The notes beneath the pieces are model-generated. The model made no database searches and was not told the DNA's origin. It worked only from the letters and a program-made list of their open reading frames with translations. Source: Filobasidium wieringae (taxonomy: Eukaryota; Basidiomycota; Tremellomycetes; Filobasidiales; Filobasidiaceae). From it: a stretch of DNA of 64,000 bases. The stretch is from contig BCIV01000003.1 of the NCBI GenBank assembly GCA_001600055.1, forward strand, positions 687,162 to 751,161, written 5' to 3'. Of this stretch, positions 30,740-43,700 are shown piece by piece. How positions within the stretch are numbered: position 1 is the first letter of the stretch; each line of letters opens with the position of its first letter. The position numbers were made by a program, and so were the translations under genes.

Positions 30740-31880
30740 ATTCTACGCATTTCCGCTGCAACGCTACCTGGAATGAATATGTTAGCAGTCGACCACATTG
30801 TTTCAGGTCTCAGCTCGGGAGTTTCGTGGGAGATTCGCGTTTCTAGGCTTCTAGCGCGAGATTACATAGATTCCCATCAAAATCGATCGATAATCATTTT
30901 GCTCTGTGATTTGTTGTTTGTTGTTTGTTGTCAAACGGTTCCTCTCTTTCATCAATTCATCAATTCCTCTCGAAATCTCGAATATATATATATATATTAT
31001 ATAGTCTTGTTCCTTCACCTAATAGCTAGACCCACTCCATTCGCCACTGCTACCTGACGTTCTCTACACCTCCCAGATACCTCTAGCAAAATCCTTTGCC
31101 TCCTCGCTCTCGCCTGATACACTGATTCTGTCCATCACGGTGAGTGTCAGATTTGGATCATCCACAAGATATTTTAATCCGCAATTGCCTCTCTGCGATC
31201 TCTACCTTGATGACTAAAGTTGATCTGATACATTCGTCCGTTGATTTCCAGCTCGTTGAAACCCTATATCTCGCAATCGTTGTCTCTAGTAGACATATCA
31301 TCACACTCGTTTCAACAATTCTAATTTACCCTGGCAGGCCAGTATCGACCCTACCGTAACCAGTTAGATCGGTAGATACCACTCTTGTCCGGTAAGTACT
31401 CTACTCTTCAGTATAGGCTATGTGACTGGACGTCTCAATTAGCTTGTCCGTGAATGACAGTGACTGATCCTATTCTCTTGAATCTTCATCAGGTACAAAC
31501 ATATAATATCATCCCTCGACGAACACGTACATAGCTCCTCTTCCCTTCCTGCTTTACGCTAGTAAAGGTATAACTATCGATCCTCTTCTCTTTGGACGAT
31601 CGAATAATCGATCGTGTTACTTGCCTAAGCCGTCCTTCAATAATCTAATTCCCTCGTAGACCGTAAGTCGATAAGTCTTCAGTCCCATCGGATACCTGTT
31701 TAGATCTTAGCTCCTTTTTTCGATCTCAGGCTTGACTGTCTCTGCCACGTTAGAATAGGAGAAATCCCTCAATCAATCTGCACAACAGTCTGTACAGCTC
31801 AATATCATCCAGGAAACCGCTTAATGCTGACATTTCATTGCTCGATTCAGATTATTTAGTTATCCTCGATCATCGTCATT
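30740..31880. other. Long intergenic or spliced-leader region upstream of the cadherin gene
   Basis: About 1.1 kb without a protein frame. It has several good intron-like signals in sequence, for example GTGAGTG at 31140 and GTAAGT at 31391, each followed within 60-120 bp by pyrimidine-rich tracts and AG. This suggests a long, multiply spliced 5' leader for the gene at 31881. An AT repeat is listed separately. Confidence 0.4.
30981..31003 (+). repeat. AT dinucleotide repeat
   Basis: A run of alternating A and T (AATATATATATATATATTATATA) between the kinase and cadherin genes. Probably only an AT-rich spacer or part of a promoter. Confidence 0.9.
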
Positions 31881-34457
31881 ATGATTCCCGCGCAACCCTT
31901 TTCTTCCCTCTTTGCCCTCACTGGCTGCGTTTTTGCCGCTCAGGCGGTCAACGGCCGTCCCGTACCTCTGGTCAGGCGATCAGATGCTACGATATCCTCC
32001 CAGGACAGGATCGTCAATTTCGTTTCCGAGCTCCCCATACCCATAGTCAACGAACCTCTGACCACACAAATCAGCGCGAAAGGCTCCAATGAGTCATCAA
32101 GCGGTGCAGTAATTTCAAGCGCCTTCGCTTACAACTCCAACTCTTCTTTATACCCTGGAGTAAGGGTTCCGCCCGCTTGGAGTTTCTCGATTGGATTGCT
32201 CCATCCCTTCATATATCCCGAGGAGGCAGATCAGAACCGGATCATCTATTACTCTGCTTCTCTCGATGACGGGTCTGGTCTACCTGGTTGGCTTAATTTC
32301 GACAATACCACAACCACGTTCTGGGGATTGACCCCGGATGAAGTGGATGGGGGAAGTCTCTATCGGATCCAGTTGATGGCTTCCAACACTTTCGGTCAGG
32401 TGGACGTTCACCAAGGTTTCAACTTGACGGTGGCGTCCCATAGCTTGGAGGCCATCAAGACGGATCTCGGGCCTACCGTAAACCTCACAACTGGATACCC
32501 TATCAGTTCCGTTGTGACCTCGGCATTCGGCTTGCAGCTTGATGGGATCAGTCTCGGAGCAGATGAGATCAAAGATTTGCAGCTCGAGACCGAAGCTTTA
32601 CCTTGGCTCAGCTGGAATGCCTCAGCGCGAAGCGTTCAAGGCACGCCTCCTATCGATCTGACTGGCACCCAGACGCGCGTGCCAGTGATGATTACAGACA
32701 CTTTTGGGGATCATGCCGAAACGGATTTGAACTTGCACTTCGAAGCATATGCTTTCACCAGCAATGAGACCTCGCCGTTCGCTATGTCAATCTACAATCT
32801 GACACATGGAAACATGGAGGAGAACGAGGTCATCATCGATTTAAAGGACTATGCCGCTTCCGCGATGAACGATCTCGTTTTCGAATTCACAACTATTCCT
32901 GCGGAAGCGAAAGAATGGCTGTCGATGATCACTGAGGAAGGAGAGCTTCAGCTGAGGGGGTTCATGCCTACGGAAACGGAGTATAGTTCGATCGAGTGCA
33001 CCTTAAAGGCGACCAGTTATAACACCCAAGCAGTCAGCTTGTTGTCTTTCCATTTGGAAACGATGGAACCTGAGGTAACGGATCCTGAAAAACGATCCCA
33101 CAAGGGATTTACTTCCGCCCAACTGGCCGGGATCATCGTGGCTGCTACTCTCGCGGGTATAGCTTTAGTCCTGCTTCTGATATTCTTGCTTCTTCGAGCA
33201 AAGAAGGTTCCGGCACCTGCCATCGGCGATCTAGAAATCCGCAAGTCAGCACTTTTCAGTCCAGAACCAGGTCTATTCTCTCGTATCCTACGGAAAGGCG
33301 ACGGACTTGACCCGGAAGACTTTGATGAACAGACCTGGTCAGACAAAGATAGCGATAGTCGGTCTAACCGTACCATGATCGAAAAGCCAGAGATCAAATC
33401 AAGCTCGTCTAAGTTGAGTAGTATCAGCAGGAACGCGCTACGCTTACGAGGCGAGATAGAGGATACGATATCTCGAGCTGGAGGTTCTCGGCCGGTCCGC
33501 GAGGCCCCCTCGAACGCCGCTAGTTCGTTACCACCCATATGTCCTACAGATGACCAGGAGTCTCCGAAAACGCCTGGACCATTCGACAGATCTCAATTAC
33601 CCTCATCTGTGCTTATGAGTACCCCGAAGAACTCTTTCTTCGACGCCGCTCGTAATATCGCGCGTCGTGGTTCGACCGACAGTTCTGTGACCGCATTCAC
33701 TAACTTCTCTGGCGATCCTGAGCTATGGGGTAGATCAGAACACGAGGACGAAAGTAACTTCTCGCAAACTCCCTCTCAAGGCCAAAGGAGACGTTCAATC
33801 GGTACACCAGGAAGCGCGGACTGGCTACACGCCACTCCCAACGCAGATCGGAGAAGCTCTCCAATGAGAGTAGCGAGTAATGATTCTCCCAGCCCTACTC
33901 CAAATCCGAACATCGTCACTCCTCGTATGTTGCATACCATCAATGAGGATTCCGGTAAAGAGGTTCAGAGCCAAGTCAGCTCTTTGAACAACCCTTTCAA
34001 TAACACGTCTAGTGAAATGACTTCAATTGGCAGTATACATCACGCAGACAGGCTGATCATCAACAGCGAACCAGATGTGGTAGTGAAACGCGACGTCAGA
34101 AGGTCGACTTACGGTTCTGAAGCTGGCGTTACGGAACCCGGGTTCGAAGCTCATATGTCGTTGGCGGCCATGATCGCTGCCGATGGGAGCTGGAGCAGTA
34201 CCGAAAGTCCTGATGCCGCCTGTACCGGATCTTTTGATAAAGGTTCCATCATCAAGGAGACGAGCTATGAGGGATTGAGAAGCAGAGATTCGGTCGTAGC
34301 AGATGCGGAGGAATTCATAGATGGCTCAACAGCTCAGCAGACTACCTCCATCGCAGAGGAAGCCCGTCGGATTCACGAACAAGTATTTGATGACACTAAA
34401 CACCATCGCAAGATGTCGAGTCGACGTACGGGAAGCTGTTCATTCTCAGCAATCTAG
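31881..34457 (+). CDS. Axl2-like single-pass membrane protein with cadherin-type domains
   Basis: A single uninterrupted frame of 858 aa. Residues 1-24 look like a signal peptide, followed by a KR-type basic site. The extracellular part (about 25-410) has dystroglycan-type cadherin (CADG) features: 'PPAWSFSIGL', 'LPGWLNFDNTTTTFWGLTP' and, later, 'LPWLSWNASARSVQGTPP'. It carries many N-glycosylation sequons. A strong transmembrane helix lies at about 416-439 (AGIIVAATLAGIALVLLLIF), followed by Arg/Lys stop-transfer residues. The 415-residue cytoplasmic tail is Ser/Thr/Asp-rich with many potential phosphorylation sites. This layout is that of yeast Axl2/Bud10, which marks the axial bud site and binds septins and Bud4. 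Function in polarity is inferred. Being intron-free here is unusual among its neighbours. Confidence 0.82.
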   Translation: MIPAQPFSSLFALTGCVFAAQAVNGRPVPLVRRSDATISSQDRIVNFVSELPIPIVNEPLTTQISAKGSNESSSGAVISSAFAYNSNSSLYPGVRVPPAWSFSIGLLHPFIYPEEADQNRIIYYSASLDDGSGLPGWLNFDNTTTTFWGLTPDEVDGGSLYRIQLMASNTFGQVDVHQGFNLTVASHSLEAIKTDLGPTVNLTTGYPISSVVTSAFGLQLDGISLGADEIKDLQLETEALPWLSWNASARSVQGTPPIDLTGTQTRVPVMITDTFGDHAETDLNLHFEAYAFTSNETSPFAMSIYNLTHGNMEENEVIIDLKDYAASAMNDLVFEFTTIPAEAKEWLSMITEEGELQLRGFMPTETEYSSIECTLKATSYNTQAVSLLSFHLETMEPEVTDPEKRSHKGFTSAQLAGIIVAATLAGIALVLLLIFLLLRAKKVPAPAIGDLEIRKSALFSPEPGLFSRILRKGDGLDPEDFDEQTWSDKDSDSRSNRTMIEKPEIKSSSSKLSSISRNALRLRGEIEDTISRAGGSRPVREAPSNAASSLPPICPTDDQESPKTPGPFDRSQLPSSVLMSTPKNSFFDAARNIARRGSTDSSVTAFTNFSGDPELWGRSEHEDESNFSQTPSQGQRRRSIGTPGSADWLHATPNADRRSSPMRVASNDSPSPTPNPNIVTPRMLHTINEDSGKEVQSQVSSLNNPFNNTSSEMTSIGSIHHADRLIINSEPDVVVKRDVRRSTYGSEAGVTEPGFEAHMSLAAMIAADGSWSSTESPDAACTGSFDKGSIIKETSYEGLRSRDSVVADAEEFIDGSTAQQTTSIAEEARRIHEQVFDDTKHHRKMSSRRTGSCSFSAI

Positions 34458-34741
34458 TAGAAGCAGATGGGGATATCTGTCACAATTGTGCGATATGAAA
34501 CGAGCCATCATGAGAATGTACATCACTTATGGACAGAGAAACTTCGTGTCGTTCAATGGATATTTGATTTGTATGCACCTAAACCTTTCAATACAGGGAC
34601 GGACCTTCGTTCGTCTCAGTTTGCTTCGGCTTCTGATCTGGCTTTGATGTTTTTACGGTGCTGTCGGGATGGTGGTTCAGCGGTCGTTAAGATCGTAAGA
34701 GTCGTGATAATCGTGAAATTGATGCAAGGCAGTCGTGATGT

Positions 34742-37700
34742 CTATAGCCAAGGCGACCAACCTAAGCAGACCAGAGAGATGAGGGTCAGCTAGATGCTTG
34801 TAATGCGGACGACCGACTGACCGATGAATATGACCGCCAGGTTGGCAGGGTCTTGAGCGTTCCGATTCCATTCGTTGACAGTGTATTCTACGCTCATTCG
34901 TTTGTCCAGCTTGCCGCTGACATCTGCAAGAGCCATGTCGGCATGTGTGGATGTCATGTCTCCGATTGATGACGATTTCGTCCGTTCACGTTGGGCAGGT
35001 AAACCATCTTGCACTTTCTTCATCGTTTCGGCGGTGATTTTCCTGTTTGATCATGTCAGATTAGTTGGATCGTAAAGTCGACGGTTCGCGACACTTGCCA
35101 TCTATGCAATGGATCGTGCTTGAAAACTTCGAGGATGGCAAGAACCTGCTCAGATGTGTCTCTTGTCACCCGGAGCGTATTCTCCGAGCATCGCTGATAA
35201 ACTCCCTGCGTTCCAGAGCTACCAAGCCCGTCGACCAAATCAGCTGTCAACCGGAACGGAATCAATTCCGGAATGGGCAAAGCACGCCCCTAAATCAACA
35301 AAAATCGTTATCAAACACGACAATACGGAGATATAGAATCATTGCTGACCTGACCGAAAGCCACCCCAAAGTCGATGTGCACCATTTCACCAGTAGAAAC
35401 GTCAATGAGAATATTGGAACAGTGCCTATCACCGATTCCAACAATGTGACCGACAATATTTGAAACCGCAAGACTCCTGCTATATGCTAGTCGCATAGCA
35501 AACCAGCTTAAAGGCTCCTTCTTACGTTCTGTGAAGAAGTTTCGCATAACCGGATGGAAGCGTCGACGGTTTTCTTTAAACTTGGCGATCAGTTTTTCAG
35601 ACCGATCGGCGTCATCGCCGTTCTGGATCTTCCGCATAGAATCTCGGAATTCTTTTACACTCAAGTCGTTCTTGTTGTACCTTGAAGAGCGCGAATGAGC
35701 ACACTGGTCTTATGTGGCTGAAATTACACTAACTTACATCTCATGAGCAGGGAGAAGGTATTCTGCTAGGGACATGGTGTCCTTCACGAATTGAATGATA
35801 CCGGTCTCTTCTGCAAGCGAAAGCACGTTGTATGTCCTGATAGCTAATTTTCGCCTCCTCGTCTCAGCATCGTGATCAAGCAGATCGTTGACCAATCGGA
35901 AGAGCTGTTCCATGATAGTGTCCTGTCGAGTATCATCCTCAGCCTTAAACTATCACGCACAATCTAGTTAGCGCCTTTCCATGTCTATAAGAGAGTCAAC
36001 CTACCAGTTCTCGATTGAGCGACCCATCCGATCCCACACAAGTCATGATCTTTGGGCGATGAATCCCCCCTGCCAGTGCAAAACGATCACTATAGCGCTG
36101 CAATGCTACTAGACCTTTATAAGCACCAGTCGGATCAACAGGAAGCGTCAATGTCGGTACGGGTATCACCATGTTCTGCAAAGTGAGGATTGGCGAATCC
36201 TTGACAACGGTATAATTTCCATCTTTTCCCTTTCTACCAGAGTCTTCCTTGGCCCAAGAGATAGCGGTTCTTGCAAATTTCTCCATTTGGTCTATCTCTT
36301 CACGGCGCTTGGAAGACAGTCGAACCTGGTTCAGAATAGCGAAAGCCGCGCGCTCGCGATCTCCAGCCATGGTGGACACTCTTCTACTTGACTTCATCGC
36401 CGGTGCCGCCAGCGTCAGAACCTGATAAATTATATGGAATGGGTGTTGTGCGCATATACGAGTAACCAAAGCGTGGATATTGTTTCGAAAAGGCTCCGAG
36501 TTGTTCTCGGAGAAGCGTAGCCTTGCCGTCAGTTGATATGCAAGGTCAACGAATTTGTGGGACGGGATTTCCTTCAAGGCCTTCTGTATGTATATGTTCG
36601 TGTCGTCATCCAGCTCTGTATCAAGCCAGATCGCACAGAATCTCAATACGAGATTGTCGTGTGATTCCCCGCTTGCAACGATCTTTGCGTACAAACCCAG
36701 TGCGGCGCGTAGAAATTCTAAACGATCTGCTTGGTGTCGCTTCAGGATGTCACTATCTCTTTGGGATTCTTTCTGCATCAGCCTTAAAGTCTCGTATGCA
36801 TCACGATCGGCGCTAGACGGATTCTTGAGGTGTCGCTTCAATGCTGCTACTTCCTCTAATTGTCGCTCAGTACTGCGTTCTAACTGCTTAATATACTGTG
36901 ACTTGTTCATTGCCTGAAACTGTTGATCAGCGAATTGAGCATAACGCAGCGTTACCGTTGCCACCTGTTGTGGTGTCATGTATTTCTCTGCTTTATAGAC
37001 CGCAGTTTGTGCAGGCTTGAAGTAGTCTTCTCGAATTTCGTTTTCAGTAGCTTGCTTGGCTTCAGCAGTCCATTGACCCTGCGCAAGCAAAAGTTAGTCA
37101 GACAGGGATTGAGCATTCGAAACGCTACAAGACTGACAAGTAGAGACAAGACATTGGCTCTTAGCCAGTATTCTTCAGGTTTCAAAGGCTTGGCGTAAGC
37201 TTTCGACCGTAGAAGGCTTTTCAACTGCCCCAATGCCAGGCTATGTTGTCCTTGTAACCATAACACTTCCGCGAACTCAGTTCGATGATCCGCTGCATCT
37301 GCCACGGTCAGGCTTTGTACTTTAGTAAGAGCGCTAATGGCACCTGGCAAGTCACCACGGTTGCGAGCCAGAACCCCTATCGCAGTCAGGCAATCCCGTT
37401 CGATCGACAATAGACCTGAGGTTCGAGCAGATTGCATATCCCCTAATTGAGGCCCTTCTAGAGACTTGGCAGAAGCAATCAAGCTTAAACGAACATTCAG
37501 TATCTCATCGGCCATTGGATACCTAAACATATGGTGAGCCCCTTCCAAGTTTTCGAGAGAGACCTTAGTGCTTACTCCATGTTTTGTGGGACGTTCCGAA
37601 ACATCTGCCATTTCGCGCTGGAGAAGTCTTCAACCTCTATGCACTGTGATAGGTCGGAATACCAGTTGTCCACTTCGCGCAAGCATAGTAGCGTTTGGGT

Positions 37701-40700
37701 GACTGCACGGATACCGGCCATGTCTTCAATACTGATTTGCCCGAGCTTGTTGAATGAGCTGCGTAAAGCTATTCTCAACACCTCGCGAGCTTGCGCAGGA
37801 TCGCGAGCGTGGTGCACCGATCTCAACGTTCGATAAACATCAGCAGTTGTATCTTGCAGACCGGAAGATAGGATCGGGATATCCCACTGGCGAGTTCGCC
37901 AAGCTAGATCTAGAGGAACGTGCGTATTGCTGTTCGACAGTTCCCGGAGCAAGGTGCTGGCAAGGTTGTCTAGCCCGAACGCCCTCAGAGATCTAGCTAC
38001 CGGCGGAAGTTTGTTTTCCCGATCTGATGCGACCTCGAAATCGGCTCCATGATAGCTGAACGCTTGTGCCCAATCATCCTCATGATGAAGTCGTTTGAGA
38101 ACAGTGCTTCTCGCATCACCACTGAGTGGTACTCCGTAGAACCCGTCAGGTTCTTCAACAGCATCGTATATATCGTATAACAGCTAGCAAGTACCGAGAT
38201 GAGTGCCAATCGAGAACACAGTCAGAGAGAGTACTGACCGAGGAATCAGTTTCATGAAGGTCTATATTGCCATGCTGTCCGCCTCGATGCAGCTCCCAAA
38301 AGAGCAAAGCTGTCTCCGGGAGCTTACAGTTGAGTGCAGCAACTGAGACCGCCCGTAGGTCTAGCCGAAGCCATTCAGTCCGGTTTGGGTCGCTAGACAT
38401 CAAGGGTGGCTGGAAGTTGCGTAAATAAAGGACAGCTTGAACTATCACCCTTAAGCAGTCAGGATGAACGCCATTCTGCGACAATAGCCAATTCATATAC
38501 TCAGATATGGTCTCAATCAGATAGAGGTCTTCTGACGGCGTTTGAGTATGGTGCTGCAGTAACAAGTGCAAAACTGGCGGAATGATGCTGCTAGCTAATT
38601 CAGAAGGTTCATGCAGCAGCTCCAGTAGGTAAAGGTATCCTTTATCAAATCTGGTTCCCAGCTCCTCTATTAATATCCTAGCGACAGCCGCTATCCAAGT
38701 GGAAGGGGATTTATGGGCAGTTTGAAATACACCTTGATTGACGGAGGCGTCTTTCAATTGCTGTAAACCTTGCAACTGATGAGAAGGCAAGCCAACTGTC
38801 GGTGCGAGTAAACTAAGCTGCTCGCGAGCGATGGACGGTAATTCCGCCGTTCTGAAAACGCTAGGCGATATAGATGCGAGTCCTGCAAGAGCCTTGTATG
38901 CCGGTTGGACACGTTTGAGCTGATTCCCAAACATGTCGTCTAAGGCCAGCTTCAGAATCCGCCGTCTGGAAGCGGCAGTGTCTGCCGAGGTTTGTGATTT
39001 GACACAAAGCTCCTTGGAAGGGACTCCAGTAGACCCAATCAACCGCTCAATCGTCAAGTGGTCTGGCATTTCGATGATCCCATCGCAGTTGTAAAGGAGA
39101 GAGATGAAAGCCTTCATGTCGTCGCTGGTAGCTTCCAAGGTATCCGAGATAGCTGAGCGAAGCTGCCAAAATGTATCACGCCTGTACGAAGTAGCAGGGA
39201 ATTTTGATGGTGCATGACGAGCTAGCTGCTTCGATAACAAGAACTTGCCCACATTGTGTTCTCCAGCGGCTTGATCTCGCAGTTGCCCGTAAGAAAGGCG
39301 AGACACTTTTTGTTCCAGCTCTTCGGGCAGAGATCTAGGCCATAAAGCAAGAAGCCTGAAAACTTCATACATGAGATCTGTTGAGACGTCCGTCGATCGA
39401 TCGTTGCTCGAGTATAAAACTCTCCTCATGAAACCTTCAATCAGCGCAAGTGTGGCAGCGCCGGCAGCCGCGCTTACGCTTACAACCTGACCGTCGCTGT
39501 ACCGCTTGGCCGAACTAGCGATTGCTGAAAGTGATGATGTCAATGCAAAAAGCCGGGCTTTACCGTTGGATAACTGAAGAAGAGCCCAATTGAGAAAGTT
39601 AACCATCAGAAGGGATAGATCTGGTTGATGAAACAAGCAAGATATCGCCTTGAATATTACGTCAAAGATTTCGTCGTCGATCACGGCAGTCGGATAATAG
39701 GCGATGAGCAGAGCGAGACTATACACAAGCCGACGCCTCTCGTTCGTCAAGCAAGAATTGGCAATTTTCCCGACGATCTGCAAAACAGTATTGCAGACGA
39801 TGTGTTTTGGATCTGCTGGGTAGTCTGCATCAAGCAGTTCTAGAGCTCGAAGAATCTCTTTGACACTGTTTTTTGGCGTGATCGTCTCCTCCAGCTGTAA
39901 AGAATTCTGCGAATCATTCGGAAAGATCAGAGCCTTGTAAGTATCCGCTTGCTGACTCGCGATCAACGACGAACTAGCTCGTAGGATCTCGTACACCTCA
40001 GGTGGCGGATTAGTTTCGTCTGCAAGCTGAAAAACCGCGGACATCATGCTGGCTATCTGAGACTCGCCGAAATTCCAGCTTGCCTCGGCATCGTGCGATA
40101 GTAAGGAAGAGTATTTCCTCTTTAGTCTGGCCACCTCTTTCCGATAGGCTTTTCCATCGGTATCAGCTAAGGACCTCATGGCTGCCGCCATCGCAACTGC
40201 ACTCGCAAGGCTTTGCTTCAGCGTTTCTGTCTTATCGAGTTGAGCCACTTCAACGAGGTTTTGCCAAAAGCCTTCACATTCTGGACTGAGAAGTAGTGAA
40301 GCACCTGCGACGCCGATCGTCTTTCTAGCCCAAATTGTTCGAGATTGAAATCCGTAGAGCGATACAGGTACACGCAAGGGATCCTGGTCTTCCTTGCCTT
40401 GAGCTGCTAGTAGACGAATAGCGTAATCAAGGTAGAGTTCGGAAAATGCATCCAACCGCAGGAGCGCGGTGATAGCCTGAAAAGCTACCTCAATGTGGAG
40501 ATACATGGAAGCGTGACCGGCCACGCAATCGTAGAGGTGAAACAAAGGGGCTCGCCGTGCTCCTGAGCTAGCTATGACAACGTTTGTCATGAGGACTGCT
40601 CGTGAAAGAAGTATTTCTTTGTCATCACCCTGGTAAAGGAAGTGACGTGCGATTATCGAATAGAAGCTGCTTGGTCTGGCCGTTATGTGCATGTCCAGCT

Positions 40701-43700
40701 GAAGTAAACGTGGCACAGAAGTCGCTATTCGGAATCGTAACCGGATATCAGAATCTTCCAGCAAACCCAGCAGCAAGGCGGAAGGACTCGGTCGTTCGAC
40801 GTCCACCAGCCCATCTCCATACCATCTTCGTTCCGATGGGTCTCGCTCAATCAGATTGTCAAGAAGCGTTACTAGCCTATGCCGGTCTAGCCATGATTCC
40901 AATCTTCCTTGCTCCAGATTATCAGCGTACCAATGCCACAACGTCAACAGGTCGTCCGTTGCTGTCGAAACAATTTCGGCAGGGTCTACCAAGGCATATA
41001 GGGTAGCTGAAAGAAATGCGCCCAGGAGCATGCGCGTTGAAGGCAATCGCTTGTATACGTATGAGCGCAAGAGATCGGTCAGAGTTTCGGCTACACTGGC
41101 TAAAGCCTTGGTCGTCAGCCTCAATCTCTGATCGCCTATGGCTTCAAATATCGCCTGACCCATCACGAAGGTACTGATGTCTTCGGTATCCAACCAGATG
41201 TTATACAGTTCCGTCTCCTTAGTAACGACCTCCATCCCCGAGTTGTAATAAGGGGGATTTACTATCGCAGATATGGCCGTTGACAGAACCCGGTACGCTT
41301 CAGCATGCTCTCCGCGATCCGAATCGTTAATGATTCCGCCGTCTTCTTCTTGGCGAATGGGTCCAAAGTCATCGTTTATCCGATGCTCTTGGTCTCCTGT
41401 CAGGGGACGAACACCTGGTATGGTTTGGTTTTGCTCCAGAAACTGTCGAATTGGGGCATTGTATCCGATAAATAGATCAAACACCTGATGTTCAGGTTCG
41501 GATGGTCAGCATGCCTCGACGAGGCGGAGATCACCTCTCACGAACCTGCTCTGTCTGCCAAATCCTGATAAGCAGTCCTTTTGCGGTGGACTGGTCCACG
41601 TCATCGACATTTTGTGCAGGTACTTCAAGCGGTAGGCTAATTACACCCGCTCGGTCGTCCGGCATGACCAATGTAGGCCACATCGACTCACGGTTCCCGA
41701 GGAGGCGCTCATTTGAGCTAGGACCTAATATAGGAGTCAGCCCAGATAAGACAAGACATCTGTCCTGCAAAGCGACATTCTCAGGTTGAAAACAATAGTC
41801 AAGGCATTTGCGGCTGAGGTCACAAATATATTGGGTGATAGGATGCGTTATATCGTCTGTCTTTTGCACCAGCAACGCCACGATAATGATCGCAAATACG
41901 CTTAGGTCTAGCGCTGATCGCATTTTGCTTGCAGAAGTAGTAGTGAGCTCCTGGCACGCTTCAGTCAATTCGCTCTGTATAAGGTCCAAGATCCGCTGTG
42001 ATTTATCTGATGACGTAGAGTCTTCCACCGATCTACCGGACTTGAACGATCGAGAATCACCACCTCGCTCCATAGCAGTTGTGGCTTCTTTCACCGGCAA
42101 TGACGCAAATAATACATAATCGCGGATCGATTTAGTACGATTTTCCTCCACCATCCTACAGTATATGTCGGTGGATATCACAGGAGTGTCGGGGTAGAAC
42201 TGTAACGGTCGTACGATCGACGCAGCGCGCGCCAGCAGTGCAATAGCATCGGGAGATAGCAACAGATGGCTGCTGGAGTTGGCGCCTCGCAGTTTCTGAG
42301 CGACCCTCCAATTATGGCGGAACCAAGCGATGACTTTCAGGTGGTGGTCTAGCCTGTACATCTTGGTGTCGTTCTCGGAATAAATCAGGGCTTGACGAGC
42401 AAAATTGCAAACCGTGTCGTATGTCCAAGCTGGGCCTTGGGTTACGATGTCGTTAAAGAAACCTTCTAACGCAGTAGATATAACTGCATCATCGAGAATG
42501 CCCGAGTCTATCATAGCCCCCGCAATTAAACAAGCTCCACGACAGGCAGGACCTGAAGCGAGATTGATCCTACGTAATGCAATGATCCAGACTTCCTGCC
42601 ACAGGGCGGCTCTCTCTTCTTGACGATCCAGAATCTCAAATGCACTTGCAGCTCCGGAATCGATATGGAGCAGTATCGAAGTCAGGCAAATGAACGCCCA
42701 CTGCTGCATCAGGAGTTCAGGATCTTTAAGGAGAGCCACAAGTTGGGCATGAATCTTAGCTTGAAGATCGAGAAAGAACCCCTCCCAATACCGCTCTATG
42801 ATGAAGTATAGAGTTTGAACGTCTAGCAACCTTGAGTCTAGGAGTTTCGTATCGATGATCGAGGCTAGAAGATCGTGAACCGGGTTTTGAGGTTGATCCC
42901 TCTTCACACGTTTTGTGGGTGGAGCAGCAGTCCCTCTAATGGCATCATAGCCGGACTCGACAGCTAGATGCAGCTGTATGCATGATGTCAGAAGGGTTGG
43001 TTTTGTTTCTTTTGATTTCGGGAGGTACCGTTGTACTGACCTTGAAGTGCAAATCAGCGTTGACTTCGAGCGTTGCCCACGATGCAGCTGATCTAGGTTT
43101 GAACAAGGGCCCAGCCTATAAATACGACTCTTAGTCAGTTGGTATATATCTTTGTAATTGCAAAGGCATATAATTCGACTGACCTTGATGACAGAGGAGA
43201 TGAGGGGATAGTCATACTCGTCCAGACTCTGCCACTGTCCCTGAGGATCTGCGTCGAATTTGTCAGATTTGAGCCATCCCACCCGAAGTGCCAAACAGTC
43301 CAGATCCAATGGCACGATCCCCCTCTTTAACTGACCTGCCTCCTTGACAATAGCTTGTCGCAGTTCGTCCATAGAATTGGCGAGATCGGATGTCATGGTT
43401 TCCCCCGATACCATCTGCGTTGAGGTGGTATTTGCACCGTTCTGAGACAGCGGTCGTAGAACTCGACCCTGGGTCAGTTTGATCCCAGCGGCTGACCTTT
43501 GCTTATCTCGAGCGAGAAACGGTAGAAAGATACGAATGGAGATCAACAGCTGTTCCCTAAGTAACAGGTCACGTGTCGACCACAGCTTGACTAGCAAGGG
43601 AAACATCTTCGCTCCTGTCCGGGTCATCTCATCAATCGCATTCAACTCCAACTCGCCCAGAAGCTTGTTGAGGCCCTGAATGACCGACCGATGTGAAGTG

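Noticed and set aside
40602..41131. Plus-strand frames of 90-134 codons within TEL1
   Set aside because: Antisense to a continuous TEL1 exon of 3246 nt; no independent features.
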